DNA of 64,000 bases from the NCBI RefSeq assembly GCF_049803835.1, contig NZ_JBNAGK010000007.1:205252-269251 (forward strand), in the 5' to 3' direction. The notes below the pieces were generated by a model. That model did not search any database. It saw only the letters and a program-made list of their open reading frames with translations, and was not told where the DNA came from. The DNA is from Pacificoceanicola sp049803835 (GTDB lineage: Bacteria > Pseudomonadota > Alphaproteobacteria > Rhodobacterales > Rhodobacteraceae). Below, in pieces: positions 45,926 to 56,000 of the stretch. Position 1 is the first letter of the stretch, and every line of letters starts with the position of its first letter. A program made the position numbers and the translations under genes.

Positions 45926-46560
45926 ATGAAGAAGGCACGTTTCACGGAAGCCCGGATCATGGGCGAGTTGCGCCAGACGCAGAGCGGTGTGCCTGCCGTC
46001 ACGCTGTTTGAGTGGCGGGTCAAATATGGCGGAATTGGTGCGAGGCTGATCTCCTAGAGCGAGCGGGAACGGCCATTGGTCCGAGCGCGCCGCGAACCCG
46101 ATGGCCGGGAAGAACCGTCGACTGAAACGCAGGTATGCCCATGTCAGCATGTGGATCGGCCTGCTGAGGGAGGCGTTCGAAAAGAAATCAACCAGGCGGC
46201 TCAACGCCTTGGTTGAGACCGCGCGGCGCCAGCGGTTCGAGGCCGCAGGCGAACGCCGAGACAGCGATGGCGCCGAGGGGCGTCAGCATCGCGCTGGCGT
46301 GTCGGGCATTCCGTGTCAGCGGGACCTGTTAAATGTACCGATCCACGCTCGATGACGAGAGAATGCACCGTTCACCGACCTGCTCGTCGGGCTGATGACG
46401 GCGAAGAAGAGCTCGGGCTTGGGCCTTTGCGTCCATTGGATTCGCAATATCCGCGGGCATGGGAATAACAAGCGCGTCCACCGGGTCTACTGCGCACTGA
46501 AGCTGAACCTGCGGATCAAGCCACGCAAGCGCCTGAAACGGGACAACGCGTTGCCATGGA
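45926..46560 (+). pseudogene. IS3-family (IS407-type) transposase remnant, OrfA and OrfB pieces
   Basis: On the plus strand, MKKARFTEARIMGELRQTQSG then FEWRVKYGG match the ends of the IS407-group OrfA helix-turn-helix region, with its middle deleted and a stop soon after (46055-46057). In other frames come RRLKRRYAHVSMWIGLLREAF (OrfA coiled-coil end) and, at 46410-46550, GLGLCVHWIRNIRGHGNNKR and LNLRIKPRKRLKRD (start of OrfB). The catalytic DDE core is absent. Multiple frameshifts show that the copy is dead. Confidence 0.8.
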
Positions 46561-46989
46561 AGACGTGTCGCATTTCTCTGCCCGCGACATGCGATCACGC
46601 CTACGCCAACGCTCTACGCCCTTCAAATCCTGAGGGTAGCCCATAGGCAGGGGGAACAGGCGCCAAATTATGAAATGAATTCTGTGGGTAGTGGCGGAGG
46701 GAATGGGCCTGATATCCAACCTTCTTTTGTGGATGCCGCTCGGTTTGCAAGGAGTTTCTGATCTTCCGGACATGTGATCGAGTGCGGTCTTTTGTCAGGC
46801 CTGTTCGTGCGGCTGACTGGCGCCGCTGGCCGGGATGGTGATGCGCGGACCGGGGCCAAATCTCCAAAAGCGAGCTCGAGGCTCGGAGAAGGTTTCTGGC
46901 TTGCCCGACCCGGATCATGTCGATCATTTGCCCATGCAGATCATGCCTTCCTCACAACTCGGTGGCCCAGTTGCCCGTTCGATACCACG
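46561..46989. other. Junk between the IS3 remnant and the IS110 transposase
   Basis: About 430 bases without a supportable gene. Short open frames on both strands give no family I recognise. It probably consists of further IS debris plus the flank of the IS110-type element. Confidence 0.4.
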
Positions 46990-48018
46990 TCAGGCGCCGA
47001 TCAGTACCGGACCACGATAGCTTTCGCCGCGCGTCAGCATCGCCCAGATACCGCGAGCCATCTTGTTCGCCAGCGCGACAGCCACGACCGGGACCGGCTT
47101 GCACTCCAGCATCCGCGCCAGCCATGACCCCTTCGGAGCCCCACGCCGCGTCGCCCAGCGGATCACAGCGGTGGCCCCGATAACCAGCAATCGCCGGATA
47201 TCGCGTTGGCCCATCTTCGAGGTTTTCCCCAACTTCTGTTTGCCGCCGGTGGAATGCTGCCGCGGGACCAGGCCGAGCCAGGCGGCGAAATCGCGACCAC
47301 GCCGGAACTGATCCATCGGCGGGGCGAATGTTTCGACCGCGAGCGCGGTGATCGGGCCGACACCCGGCATCGTCTGCAGCTGGCGTGGCATCTCGGCCTC
47401 GTTCGACATCGCCGCGATCCGCGCCTTCAGCGCTTCTATCCGGCCGGTCAACTGGGCAATCTGTTCCAGCAACATGCGGCAGATGTCCCGCGCGAGGTCC
47501 GGAATATCCGCGTCGGGATCCTCGACGACCTTCGCGAGGCGCGGCAGGTAGCCGATGCCTTCGGGCGCCGTATGGCCGAATTCGTAAAGATGCGACCGCA
47601 GTGCGTTCACGGCCTCGGTGCGCTGCTTCACGAATTGCTCGCGCGTGCGGAACGCGACGGCGCGCGCCTGCTGGTCGGCCGATTTCGGCTCCATGAAACG
47701 CATGGTCGGGCGCAGCGCCGCTTCGACAATCGCCTCGGCATCAGCCGCATCGTTTTTCTGCCGTTTGAGGAACGGCTTCACGTAATGCGGCGCGATCAGA
47801 CGAACCTGATGTCCGTGCCGCGCCATCTCCCGTGCCCAATGATGCGCGCTGGCGCAGGCCTCCATCGCAACCAGGCACGGCGGCTGGTCCACCATGAACC
47901 GTGCAAATTGCGGCCGCGACAACTTCTTGCGGAACAGCACAGACCCGTCCGCCGCCGCGCCATGTACCTGGAACACGTTCTTTGCCAGATCGACGCCGAT
48001 GATGCTAACTTCTCCCAT
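46990..48018 (-). CDS. IS110/IS1111-type transposase, 342 aa, apparently intact
   Basis: DEDD transposase of the IS110 family. N-terminal catalytic domain with D10 in GVDLAK, E53 in AMEACASAHHW, and D90/D93 in KNDAADAEAI. The C-terminal Tnp_20 domain has MPGVGPITALAVETF and the conserved Ser in WLGLVPRQHSTGGKQ. Full length with no frame breaks, so it may be active. On its upstream side GATGCCCTCTCC (48020-48031) and GGAGAGCGGCATC (48083-48095) form an imperfect inverted repeat, possibly the subterminal structure used by such elements. The next 228 bases up to the helicase gene hold nothing I recognise. Confidence 0.92.
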   Translation of the reverse strand: MGEVSIIGVDLAKNVFQVHGAAADGSVLFRKKLSRPQFARFMVDQPPCLVAMEACASAHHWAREMARHGHQVRLIAPHYVKPFLKRQKNDAADAEAIVEAALRPTMRFMEPKSADQQARAVAFRTREQFVKQRTEAVNALRSHLYEFGHTAPEGIGYLPRLAKVVEDPDADIPDLARDICRMLLEQIAQLTGRIEALKARIAAMSNEAEMPRQLQTMPGVGPITALAVETFAPPMDQFRRGRDFAAWLGLVPRQHSTGGKQKLGKTSKMGQRDIRRLLVIGATAVIRWATRRGAPKGSWLARMLECKPVPVVAVALANKMARGIWAMLTRGESYRGPVLIGA

Positions 48019-48323
48019 GGATGCCCTCTCCTACAGCTTGTGCTTCGACACCACGAGTTTGGCACATCGCGATGCCGTCAGGGGAGAGCGGCATCCACCC
48101 CATCTCCAGTGCAAGTCATTGATTTATAAAGAAACCATTAAGCCCCCGCGATACCTCGCTGCATGAATGGCGTCGCTCCCGACACCTGCGTCGCTGAACT
48201 AGAGAGGCGATGCTCTCGTAAGCTGTTGCCGCTCCCCATCTCTCGCGGCTAGTCTGGCAAACAGGGTGAGGGCGTGCGGGAACAGCCTACGCAGATGTTT
48301 CCATTAAGGTATTTGAGGCGTGC

Positions 48324-51300
48324 ATGGATGTTCGCAACCAGGAATCCGATCTAGAGCAACTCGCAGAGTTCGTTCATGACGAATGCCAGAAGCGCCTTAA
48401 GGCCTACGAAGCACAACCACGGGACGCGGCCGAACATTTCGAGACCGAGAACGAAGTCCTGTCAGGCGGATACGCCTATCGTCAGTTGTACGAACTGGTG
48501 CAGAACGCTGCCGACGCAATCCTTGAGGCCGCGGAGCCCCAAGGGCGGATCCATGTACGTCTCTCCTCCAGTCGGCTAGAGGCCGCCAATACTGGAGCCG
48601 CCTTGGATGAACCAGGAATTGTGGCGCTTCTGAACGCGCGCAGCTCCCCCAAGCGTGGCAATCAGATTGGGCGATTTGGGATTGGGTTCAAGTCGCTGCT
48701 CAAGCTGGGCGGTCGCGTCGACCTGACATCCAGAACTGTAGGACTGCGCTTCGACCCCGAAGCCTGTCGTGATCGAATTCGTCGACATCTTGGTCTGGCC
48801 AAAGATGCACCCGCACCCGGCATGCGTCTTGCCGAGGTGCTGGATTCCGCCGCTGAAAACAGTCCATTATCAAAATCAAGCAGATGGTATTGGGCAACCA
48901 CCGTCGTTACGGCAGAAATCGCGGATGAGGCCGCGTTTGAGCGACTGAGCCAGGAAATTGCAGATTTCCCGGCCGAGTTCCTGCTGTTCCTGCCCTCGGC
49001 AATCTCCCTCGAGCTGGAAGTGGAAGGTGCTGCACCCCGTCTCTTGACCAAGCGGTTTGAAGACGGACTCGCAGTTGTGAGCGACGGAGCGAACGAGGCC
49101 CGATGGAAGGTCTTCGAGGCGTCGGTCAAGGTCGACAGCCCGGCCGCGCGCTCCGACGCAACTCACATCCAGGCAAGGGAACAGGTTCCACTGTCGTGGG
49201 CGGTGCCGGTCGGTGGTCGCGAACAAGCTGGTCGCTTCTGGGCGTTCTTCCCGACAGAAACGCAAAGCCGCACTTCGGGCATCCTCAACGCACCGTGGAA
49301 ACTCAACAGTGACAGGACCAACCTGATCCGAGGTCCATGGAACGAAGCGATTATGCAAGCCGCGGCCGACCTGATAAGCGGCTCTCTCTCGGCGTTGTCG
49401 ACACCCGAGGACTGTGGGGCCGCCGTAAGTGCGTTCCCGCGGCAACCGGAACGGCAGGACGAAATCGCCGTGCCACTCATCCGGTCTCTCTGGGACCAGA
49501 TCGTTTCGTCTGAAGTGTTGGCTGACGTGAATGGCATATCGCGCAGTCCGAGCCAGCTTTTGCGGCATTTTGTTGAGGACACGGAGATCTGCAGATCGTG
49601 GGCCGGCCTTGCGAGCGCGGATGCGCGAGACCGTTATCTGCATCCAGACTGCTATTTGTCCGAGGCAAGGGTATCGCGGTTAAATGCTCTAGTGACTGAA
49701 GCAAAGCGCCGGGACATGCAGGTCTTGACGAAGTCGCCCGCCGATAAATGGCTCGACTGCATTGCGCACACAGATCTCGCTATGGCGAGACAGACCTTGG
49801 CGTTCGTCGGCAACCTACTGAAGGATAAGTTCAAACATGGACTGTTCAGCGTTCCCGAAGCACGCCTGATACCCACCGCCGATGGAGGTCTGGCCATTCC
49901 CTCGGAAGCAGTGATTGTATCCGGATCAGCACCGCCTGCAGGCTTTCTTGCGGTCGCGGAAGCAATCGCTGCGGACAATGAGAGCCGGGGCATCCTGGTC
50001 AATCAGATGCAAGTCACCGAACTGGCATCTGCCTCATGGTCCGACATCCTGGAAACCTCCCTGACAACCGCGGAGGCCTCCGATCGGCCGGAAGACTGGG
50101 AGAACTTCTGGCACAACATCGCCTCTGCACCGCAGGAGGCAAGTCAAGAATACATCGACGACCTTGATCTGGAGCGGCTCAAGTTTCGCGCGATTTCCGG
50201 AAAATGGACAAGCCGCAGTCTTCTGATCGTACGCGAGATCTCGTCGGGATTTCCTGATGACCATGTGATGGATCCGCAATTTCGGAAGAGTATCGAAACC
50301 ACGTCTCCACAAGACTGGTTAACGGAATTCCCAGGCATCGAGGAGTCCGTGGATCGAGACGATCCGAACCTGAAGAACTACCTCCGCTTGTTGAGCACTC
50401 CCTTCGACGAGATTTGCAGGGAGCACTCCGGAAGCACGCCGCGATATTTGCCCAAGTTCTCAAGCTATTCGATCCGCATGCCGGCAGGATGGCGGCTGCT
50501 TCCTTTGCTGCCTTCAGCAAGTTCCGCTCAGCTGTGTCGGCTGCTCTTGGGTGCAATCGAGCAACTCGCCGAGAATGCGTCCGAGGCGACCATCGTACAT
50601 CCGACACGTGCGGACGCCTACCCGAAGGTGACGGCGCCGCATCCGATCTATTTCTGGCTGACGGAGCATGGAAGGATACGCGTCGGCAACCTCGTAGTGC
50701 CGTTGAAGTGTATCTCCCCCGAACTTGCTGAGACGTTGGGTCAGGCTGAAGTCCAGGGTTTCAAGGCTGTTGAAGGTTTTCTCCGCGCCCGAGATGCTGA
50801 GACTGACTTGGGATCACGCTTCGCTTGGAGCAGGGCCAAACTCACGGGCGAAGCCACTGCCCGTTTCTGGGAGCAAATTTTCACTTCACTTTCGGAACGA
50901 AAGAGCGATTTCAAGGGCCTGCAGCCAGTGTGGGAGATGGCACATGCTGACGGCGCCATTCCTGCCAGCTTGCCCAGCGCCGACGGCGCGCTCACGCTGT
51001 CGGAAATCTATGTAACCGCCGATCCGAGCGTCGGGCACGATCTCGACGATGGCAGGATTGTCTTGCTGTCCGAGAATGTTGCTTCGGCATGGGTCGCAGC
51101 CGGCGCAATGGAGCTTGGCGCCGGGCCATCGATGTCATTCGAGAAGCGTTTGTCGGCACCGTCCTACCTGCTTGACCTTTTCCCGGAGTTGGCTGCAGCG
51201 CTGGAAGACTCCGAGGTGTTGGGAACGATCCCCGCCGTCTGGGTTAGCGGTCTTGAAGAAAGTGTCGGACCTCTCAGGCGAGCGGTGACAGTCGGTATGG

Positions 51301-53030
51301 ACGCCGACGGCGCATTCCTCATCGACCGTGAGCAGTTCGGCAGTCGCGGCTGGAAGGAAGGTGTCGAACTGCTGCTTCGCTGCCTCGCGCGCCATGGGAT
51401 CATCCGGGATGGGGCCGATCTGGAAGAAATCCTTTTTCGCATAATGGATCGCCGGTCAGACGAGACGCGAAAGGCAGTTCGAGATGAGAAGTCGCTTGAG
51501 CTCAGGTTGCTGAAAGCGATTGGCGGTGACATCGAGACCCTGCTCGGAACTCTGACCTCTGCTACGCGGCAAGCCGTAGAGAACCATGTCGATCGGGAGA
51601 GCCTCGCCCGGTTGGCTCTGGCGGTTCACGGACCAACGTTGCTCAGTAGGCTGAGAGACGCACTCGAGCTTTGGGGGCTTGCGCCTCCCAAACGCTGGGG
51701 CGGGGAGCAAGCGCGCGTGTTCGTGCAAGAACTTGGCTTCCCGATCGAGTATGCCGCCTCGGTCGGAGGCCGCCGAGATGCTGAATTGTCTGTCAGCGGG
51801 CCCATTCATCTGCCACCGCTCCACGACTACCAAGAAGATATCCTGGCCAGCATAGGTTCGCTTCTCAACACCGGCGCCGGTCGCCGCCGGGCTGTGGTCA
51901 GCCTGCCCACAGGTGGCGGCAAGACGCGTGTCGCCGCCGAGGCTGTCGTGCGGCTGGTCTTGCAGGGTGATGGACGTCGAACTGCACTCTGGATTGCCCA
52001 GACCGATGAACTTTGCGAGCAGGCTGTCCAGTGCTTTCGCCAGCTCTGGGTCAACGTGGGAGAGCCCGGCGAAGACCTCCGCATCGTGCGGCTATGGGGC
52101 GGTCAGCGAAACCCTTCGCCGCCGGAAGGCGACGAGCCAACCGTGGTAATCGCAAGCATCCAGACCTTGAACAGCCGTAGTGGTCGTCCCGAACTGGCAT
52201 GGGTCGCCCAATCCGGGATCATCATCATCGATGAGTGTCATCACGCGATAACCTCGAGCTACACGGACCTGTTGCGATGGCTTGATGTTCAGGTCGGCAG
52301 TGAACGTGCGCGGGAGCGTGAAGCGCCCGTTCTCGGACTCAGTGCCACGCCATGGCGCGGATACAACGAGGACGAGTCGGAGCGGCTTGCAGCGCGCTTT
52401 GACCGTCGCTGGTTTCCAGCTGACCAGGCTGGCCTTCACGACAAACTCTCCGAGATGGGCGTGCTCGCAGACCGAAGTTATCGCCCACTTCGCTACGACA
52501 GGCCGATCAACTTGACCGAACGCGAACAGCAGCACGTCGATACGTTTGGAGAACTCCCCGACAGCGTCGTGGATCGGATGGGCGAAGACTCCGACAGAAA
52601 CGATTTGATTATTGATGCCATTGTGAAAAGCAAGGCGGAGTCCATCCTCCTATTCGCCAACTCTGTCGCGCACGCGCAGTACCTTGCGGCGAGACTACAC
52701 CTTGCAGGTTGCCCTGCTGCCGCTGTCAGCGGCGAGACGGACCGACTTGCGAGGCAGCACTTCACACGACGGTTCCGCGCCGGTGATTTACGGGTAATCT
52801 GCAATCATAGCGTGTTGACCACCGGCTTTGATGCTCCAAAGGCCGACATGGTCCTGATCTCAAGACCGGTCTTCAGCCCCGTACTTTACATGCAGATGGT
52901 GGGCCGGGGCCTCAGAGGACCGGCGAACGGCGGCACCGGTCACTGTGAGATCACGACCGTTGAAGACAACATCATAAATTTCAAAGATCGGCTCGCCTAT
53001 CACTTCTGCAGGCGCTTTTTTGATACGTGA
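48324..53030 (+). CDS. Sacsin/HSP90-like ATPase domain fused to DEAD/DEAH helicase, 1568 aa; candidate defence gene
   Basis: The N-terminal ~350 residues form a GHKL-type ATPase of the sacsin class: N-box YELVQNAADAI (56-66), ANTG (88-91) and glycine box IGRFGIGFKS (115-124). A ~750-residue linker follows that I cannot assign. The C-terminal ~400 residues are an SF2 helicase: LHDYQEDIL, Walker A LPTGGGKT (about 1193-1201), Walker B DECHH (about 1303-1307), LGLSATPWRG, and motif VI QMVGRGLRGP. It has no nuclease motif of its own. It is 33 bases upstream of a RecD-like helicase-nuclease, so the two probably work together. GC is lower than in the housekeeping genes, and an IS110 element lies directly upstream. 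The domain combination is typical of anti-phage proteins, but I cannot attach a known system name. Confidence 0.85.
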   Translation: MDVRNQESDLEQLAEFVHDECQKRLKAYEAQPRDAAEHFETENEVLSGGYAYRQLYELVQNAADAILEAAEPQGRIHVRLSSSRLEAANTGAALDEPGIVALLNARSSPKRGNQIGRFGIGFKSLLKLGGRVDLTSRTVGLRFDPEACRDRIRRHLGLAKDAPAPGMRLAEVLDSAAENSPLSKSSRWYWATTVVTAEIADEAAFERLSQEIADFPAEFLLFLPSAISLELEVEGAAPRLLTKRFEDGLAVVSDGANEARWKVFEASVKVDSPAARSDATHIQAREQVPLSWAVPVGGREQAGRFWAFFPTETQSRTSGILNAPWKLNSDRTNLIRGPWNEAIMQAAADLISGSLSALSTPEDCGAAVSAFPRQPERQDEIAVPLIRSLWDQIVSSEVLADVNGISRSPSQLLRHFVEDTEICRSWAGLASADARDRYLHPDCYLSEARVSRLNALVTEAKRRDMQVLTKSPADKWLDCIAHTDLAMARQTLAFVGNLLKDKFKHGLFSVPEARLIPTADGGLAIPSEAVIVSGSAPPAGFLAVAEAIAADNESRGILVNQMQVTELASASWSDILETSLTTAEASDRPEDWENFWHNIASAPQEASQEYIDDLDLERLKFRAISGKWTSRSLLIVREISSGFPDDHVMDPQFRKSIETTSPQDWLTEFPGIEESVDRDDPNLKNYLRLLSTPFDEICREHSGSTPRYLPKFSSYSIRMPAGWRLLPLLPSASSAQLCRLLLGAIEQLAENASEATIVHPTRADAYPKVTAPHPIYFWLTEHGRIRVGNLVVPLKCISPELAETLGQAEVQGFKAVEGFLRARDAETDLGSRFAWSRAKLTGEATARFWEQIFTSLSERKSDFKGLQPVWEMAHADGAIPASLPSADGALTLSEIYVTADPSVGHDLDDGRIVLLSENVASAWVAAGAMELGAGPSMSFEKRLSAPSYLLDLFPELAAALEDSEVLGTIPAVWVSGLEESVGPLRRAVTVGMDADGAFLIDREQFGSRGWKEGVELLLRCLARHGIIRDGADLEEILFRIMDRRSDETRKAVRDEKSLELRLLKAIGGDIETLLGTLTSATRQAVENHVDRESLARLALAVHGPTLLSRLRDALELWGLAPPKRWGGEQARVFVQELGFPIEYAASVGGRRDAELSVSGPIHLPPLHDYQEDILASIGSLLNTGAGRRRAVVSLPTGGGKTRVAAEAVVRLVLQGDGRRTALWIAQTDELCEQAVQCFRQLWVNVGEPGEDLRIVRLWGGQRNPSPPEGDEPTVVIASIQTLNSRSGRPELAWVAQSGIIIIDECHHAITSSYTDLLRWLDVQVGSERAREREAPVLGLSATPWRGYNEDESERLAARFDRRWFPADQAGLHDKLSEMGVLADRSYRPLRYDRPINLTEREQQHVDTFGELPDSVVDRMGEDSDRNDLIIDAIVKSKAESILLFANSVAHAQYLAARLHLAGCPAAAVSGETDRLARQHFTRRFRAGDLRVICNHSVLTTGFDAPKADMVLISRPVFSPVLYMQMVGRGLRGPANGGTGHCEITTVEDNIINFKDRLAYHFCRRFFDT

Positions 53031-53063
53031 AGCAGCGCGAGTGCCCTGCAGAAAGGAATGCCA

Positions 53064-56000
53064 ATGATCGCCGGAGCAAGACGCTTGCCCACCATGCATG
53101 TTTCCGTCCGGGTGCCATGGCACGACAGTCGTTGGGCGGGGAAGATCTGCGCCAATCCTCGGGGAAACACATCCTGCTTGATCCTGCCGAGAGTGGCGGA
53201 ATCCAAGGATGACGATTTCGAGACGAGTGTTGCGGGAGCCAATTGGGATACCGAGGGCGCTCGGTTACCGGCGTGCGCCGCAGAACGCGGAGCATTCATG
53301 GCACCCTTTGGCTATACTCGGAGGGTCCGCCACCCGTATAGCCACGATCCCAGATATAAACATTTCCAGGAAAGCGGCTTTCATCATGCGGCCTTCTCGG
53401 CGGCGGCTGTTCCCTTCGCTTGGATGATGAAGGATTCGGACGACGGAATCCCCGACCGGGCCAAGGCCTACAAGATCGACTTTCGACCCGAACTCGAGCC
53501 AGACCTCGAATTCGATAAGCTCTGGGTTCAGGAACGCCGGAACCAGCTTGCGATGCTCGACACGTTCTTCGGCGCAATCACACCCGAGGAGTCTCTTGTA
53601 TTCTTCTACGCCAAGCGCACGCCGCTGACGGATGACGGGCGGCGGGTCATCGTCGGTGTAGGGCGAGTTCTCAAGGTCGACCCCTCCGTCGAGTACATTT
53701 ACGAGAAGGGCGCGCCGTCAGATGCGATGCGCTGTGTCCTGTGGGAGCGCAATCTGCATCACTCGATCCGGCCAGAGATCAAGGACGGCTTTCTCCTTCC
53801 CTACCACGACTTGATCGATCTGGCCGCAAAAGACCCGAGCATCGATTTGTCCAGTCTTGTGCTCCATGCGCCCGAGGAACACTGGGACGCTTTCTCGATG
53901 GGTACGGAGCATGTGACACATGACCAGGCGATCACGGTTCTGCTCGCCTGCGCTTCGCTATTGGAGCGGCTTGAAAAGGTGGTGCCTGGCAACTGGTCTG
54001 CCGCTCGGGGCTGGGTCGACACTCAGCTCAACCGAATCTGGCGCCTTCGGGGGGCCTTTCCCGGGCTTGGCTCCGCGCTCACAGCGTTCGGATTGACCCA
54101 CGGCACCCTCGTCGCCCACGCCATTGGTCAAAAGCTGTACGCAGACGGATCTCAGGAGGTGCGCGATCCTTGGCCGCTTGTCGAAAAGGTGCTTCACGAG
54201 CCGAACATGCTCACTCCCGATTTGGCAGCGACAATTGGTTCAACGGCGGCAAAACTCTGGGGCAGCCTGAAGCCAGAACGGCGGGCGCTGCTGAAGCTCC
54301 TCGCCAGGTTCGAGATCACTGCCGATCAGGCGAGCCGATGGTTCGTAACCGAAGAACGCAAACGGGCAGGCATTACGGCTTCCGACGCTGAAATTCTGGC
54401 AAACCCGTATCTTTGCTTCGAAGACGACCGCGGACGTAAAGACCCCATCTCTGCTTCAGTAGTCGATCGTGGATTGTTCCCTGAAGCGACGGTTGCGGCA
54501 TCGGTGCCTGTACCTGATCCCTCTCGCTGCTCGGAGGCCATTGATCCCCGTCGCGGCCGCGCCTTAATGATCAACACGCTTGATCGAGCCGCTACCGAGG
54601 GGCACACGCTACTACCTCAATCTCGGCTGGTGCAACGGGTCCGCGATCTCGACATTTCTCCACAATGCGCAATCGGCGCCGATTGGATCGACGCATTTGA
54701 CGCGTTCTTGAAGGCAAGGATCGTCATCGCCAAGATGGCTGATGGCACGCCCGCATGGCAGCTCCAGAAGTTTGCTCAGGCACGCGACATCATCTCGGCA
54801 CGTGTGAAACGTCGCCTCGCGGGCAAACGACATGCCGGGGAGCACGATTGGCGAGCCCTAATCGACCAACAGCTTCCGCCGTTTATCGACGCGAGCGACC
54901 CCGAGACGGAAGAGCTTGCGCGGGTCGAAAAAGCCAATGCGCTGGGTGAGATCTACCGGTCTCGGTTTTCGGTTTTGATCGGGCCTGCTGGGACGGGCAA
55001 GACGAGCCTGTTGACGGCCCTCCTGTCGATGCCTTCGGTCGCCGCCGGTGGGGTCCTCCTGCTCGCCCCAACCGGCAAAGCGCGGGTTCAGATGCAAAAG
55101 CGGGCCAACAATGCGCAGGCCTACACACTTGCACAATTTTTGTTGGCACTCGGACGCTATGATCCGCTTACCGGATCCTACCGCATTACCGACGACGCAA
55201 ACCGCGAGCGGGGCTTCAAGACTGTCGTCATCGATGAGTGCTCGATGCTCACAGAAGACCAGTTGTCGGCCACCCTTGATGCAATAGAGACAACGGCCGT
55301 CGAGCGACTGATTTTGGTGGGCGATCCGAGGCAGCTCCCGCCAATCGGTGCAGGCCGCCCTTTTGTCGACATCGTCCGCTACTTGAACGACAACCATGCC
55401 AACGCAAATAGCCAGGCACCGGCCGGATTTGCAGAACTGAAGATCGTTCGTCGTCAGACCGAGCAATCGGTTGCGGTCGGAGAGCCGCCAGCGGCTCGTG
55501 ACGACATCATCTTGTCGCGGTGGTTCGGGGGAGAGGCTCCCGATCCCGGAGCTGATGAGGCCTGGGATCGTCTAGCCAGCGGCAAGTCGACTGGCATTCG
55601 AGCTGTTCGCTGGGAAGGAGACACCGACCTCCAGACAAAGCTTCTTGCCGAGATCAAAGCGGCGACGCGGGCCATTTCGCAGAAGCAAGGCTTCGACGAC
55701 GAGCGGGACGACGCCACATTCGAGATTAGCCTCGGCGGTCGCCCATACAATGAGGCGATCTACTTCAACGTGTCACGTTCGGAAGAAGACCCCGAGGGGG
55801 TCGAACGCCGACGTGGTGGCGGCGCCGACGCCGAAGCTTGGCAGATACTGTCACCGGTGCGCGCTGGCGAGACCGGAGTAGACGGTTTGAATCGATGGCT
55901 TCAGAAGTCCTTCCGACGGCAAGCGCGTGCTTGGGCCGAGCCAGAAAAATATTGGGAGCGGAAGACCTGCAAGCCGTTGGGCGCACAAGGCGTCCTTTAC

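Noticed and set aside
46601..46927. 108-codon minus-strand frame next to the IS3 remnant
   Set aside because: Overlaps IS3 debris; its sequence gives no domain and lacks a Shine-Dalgarno site.
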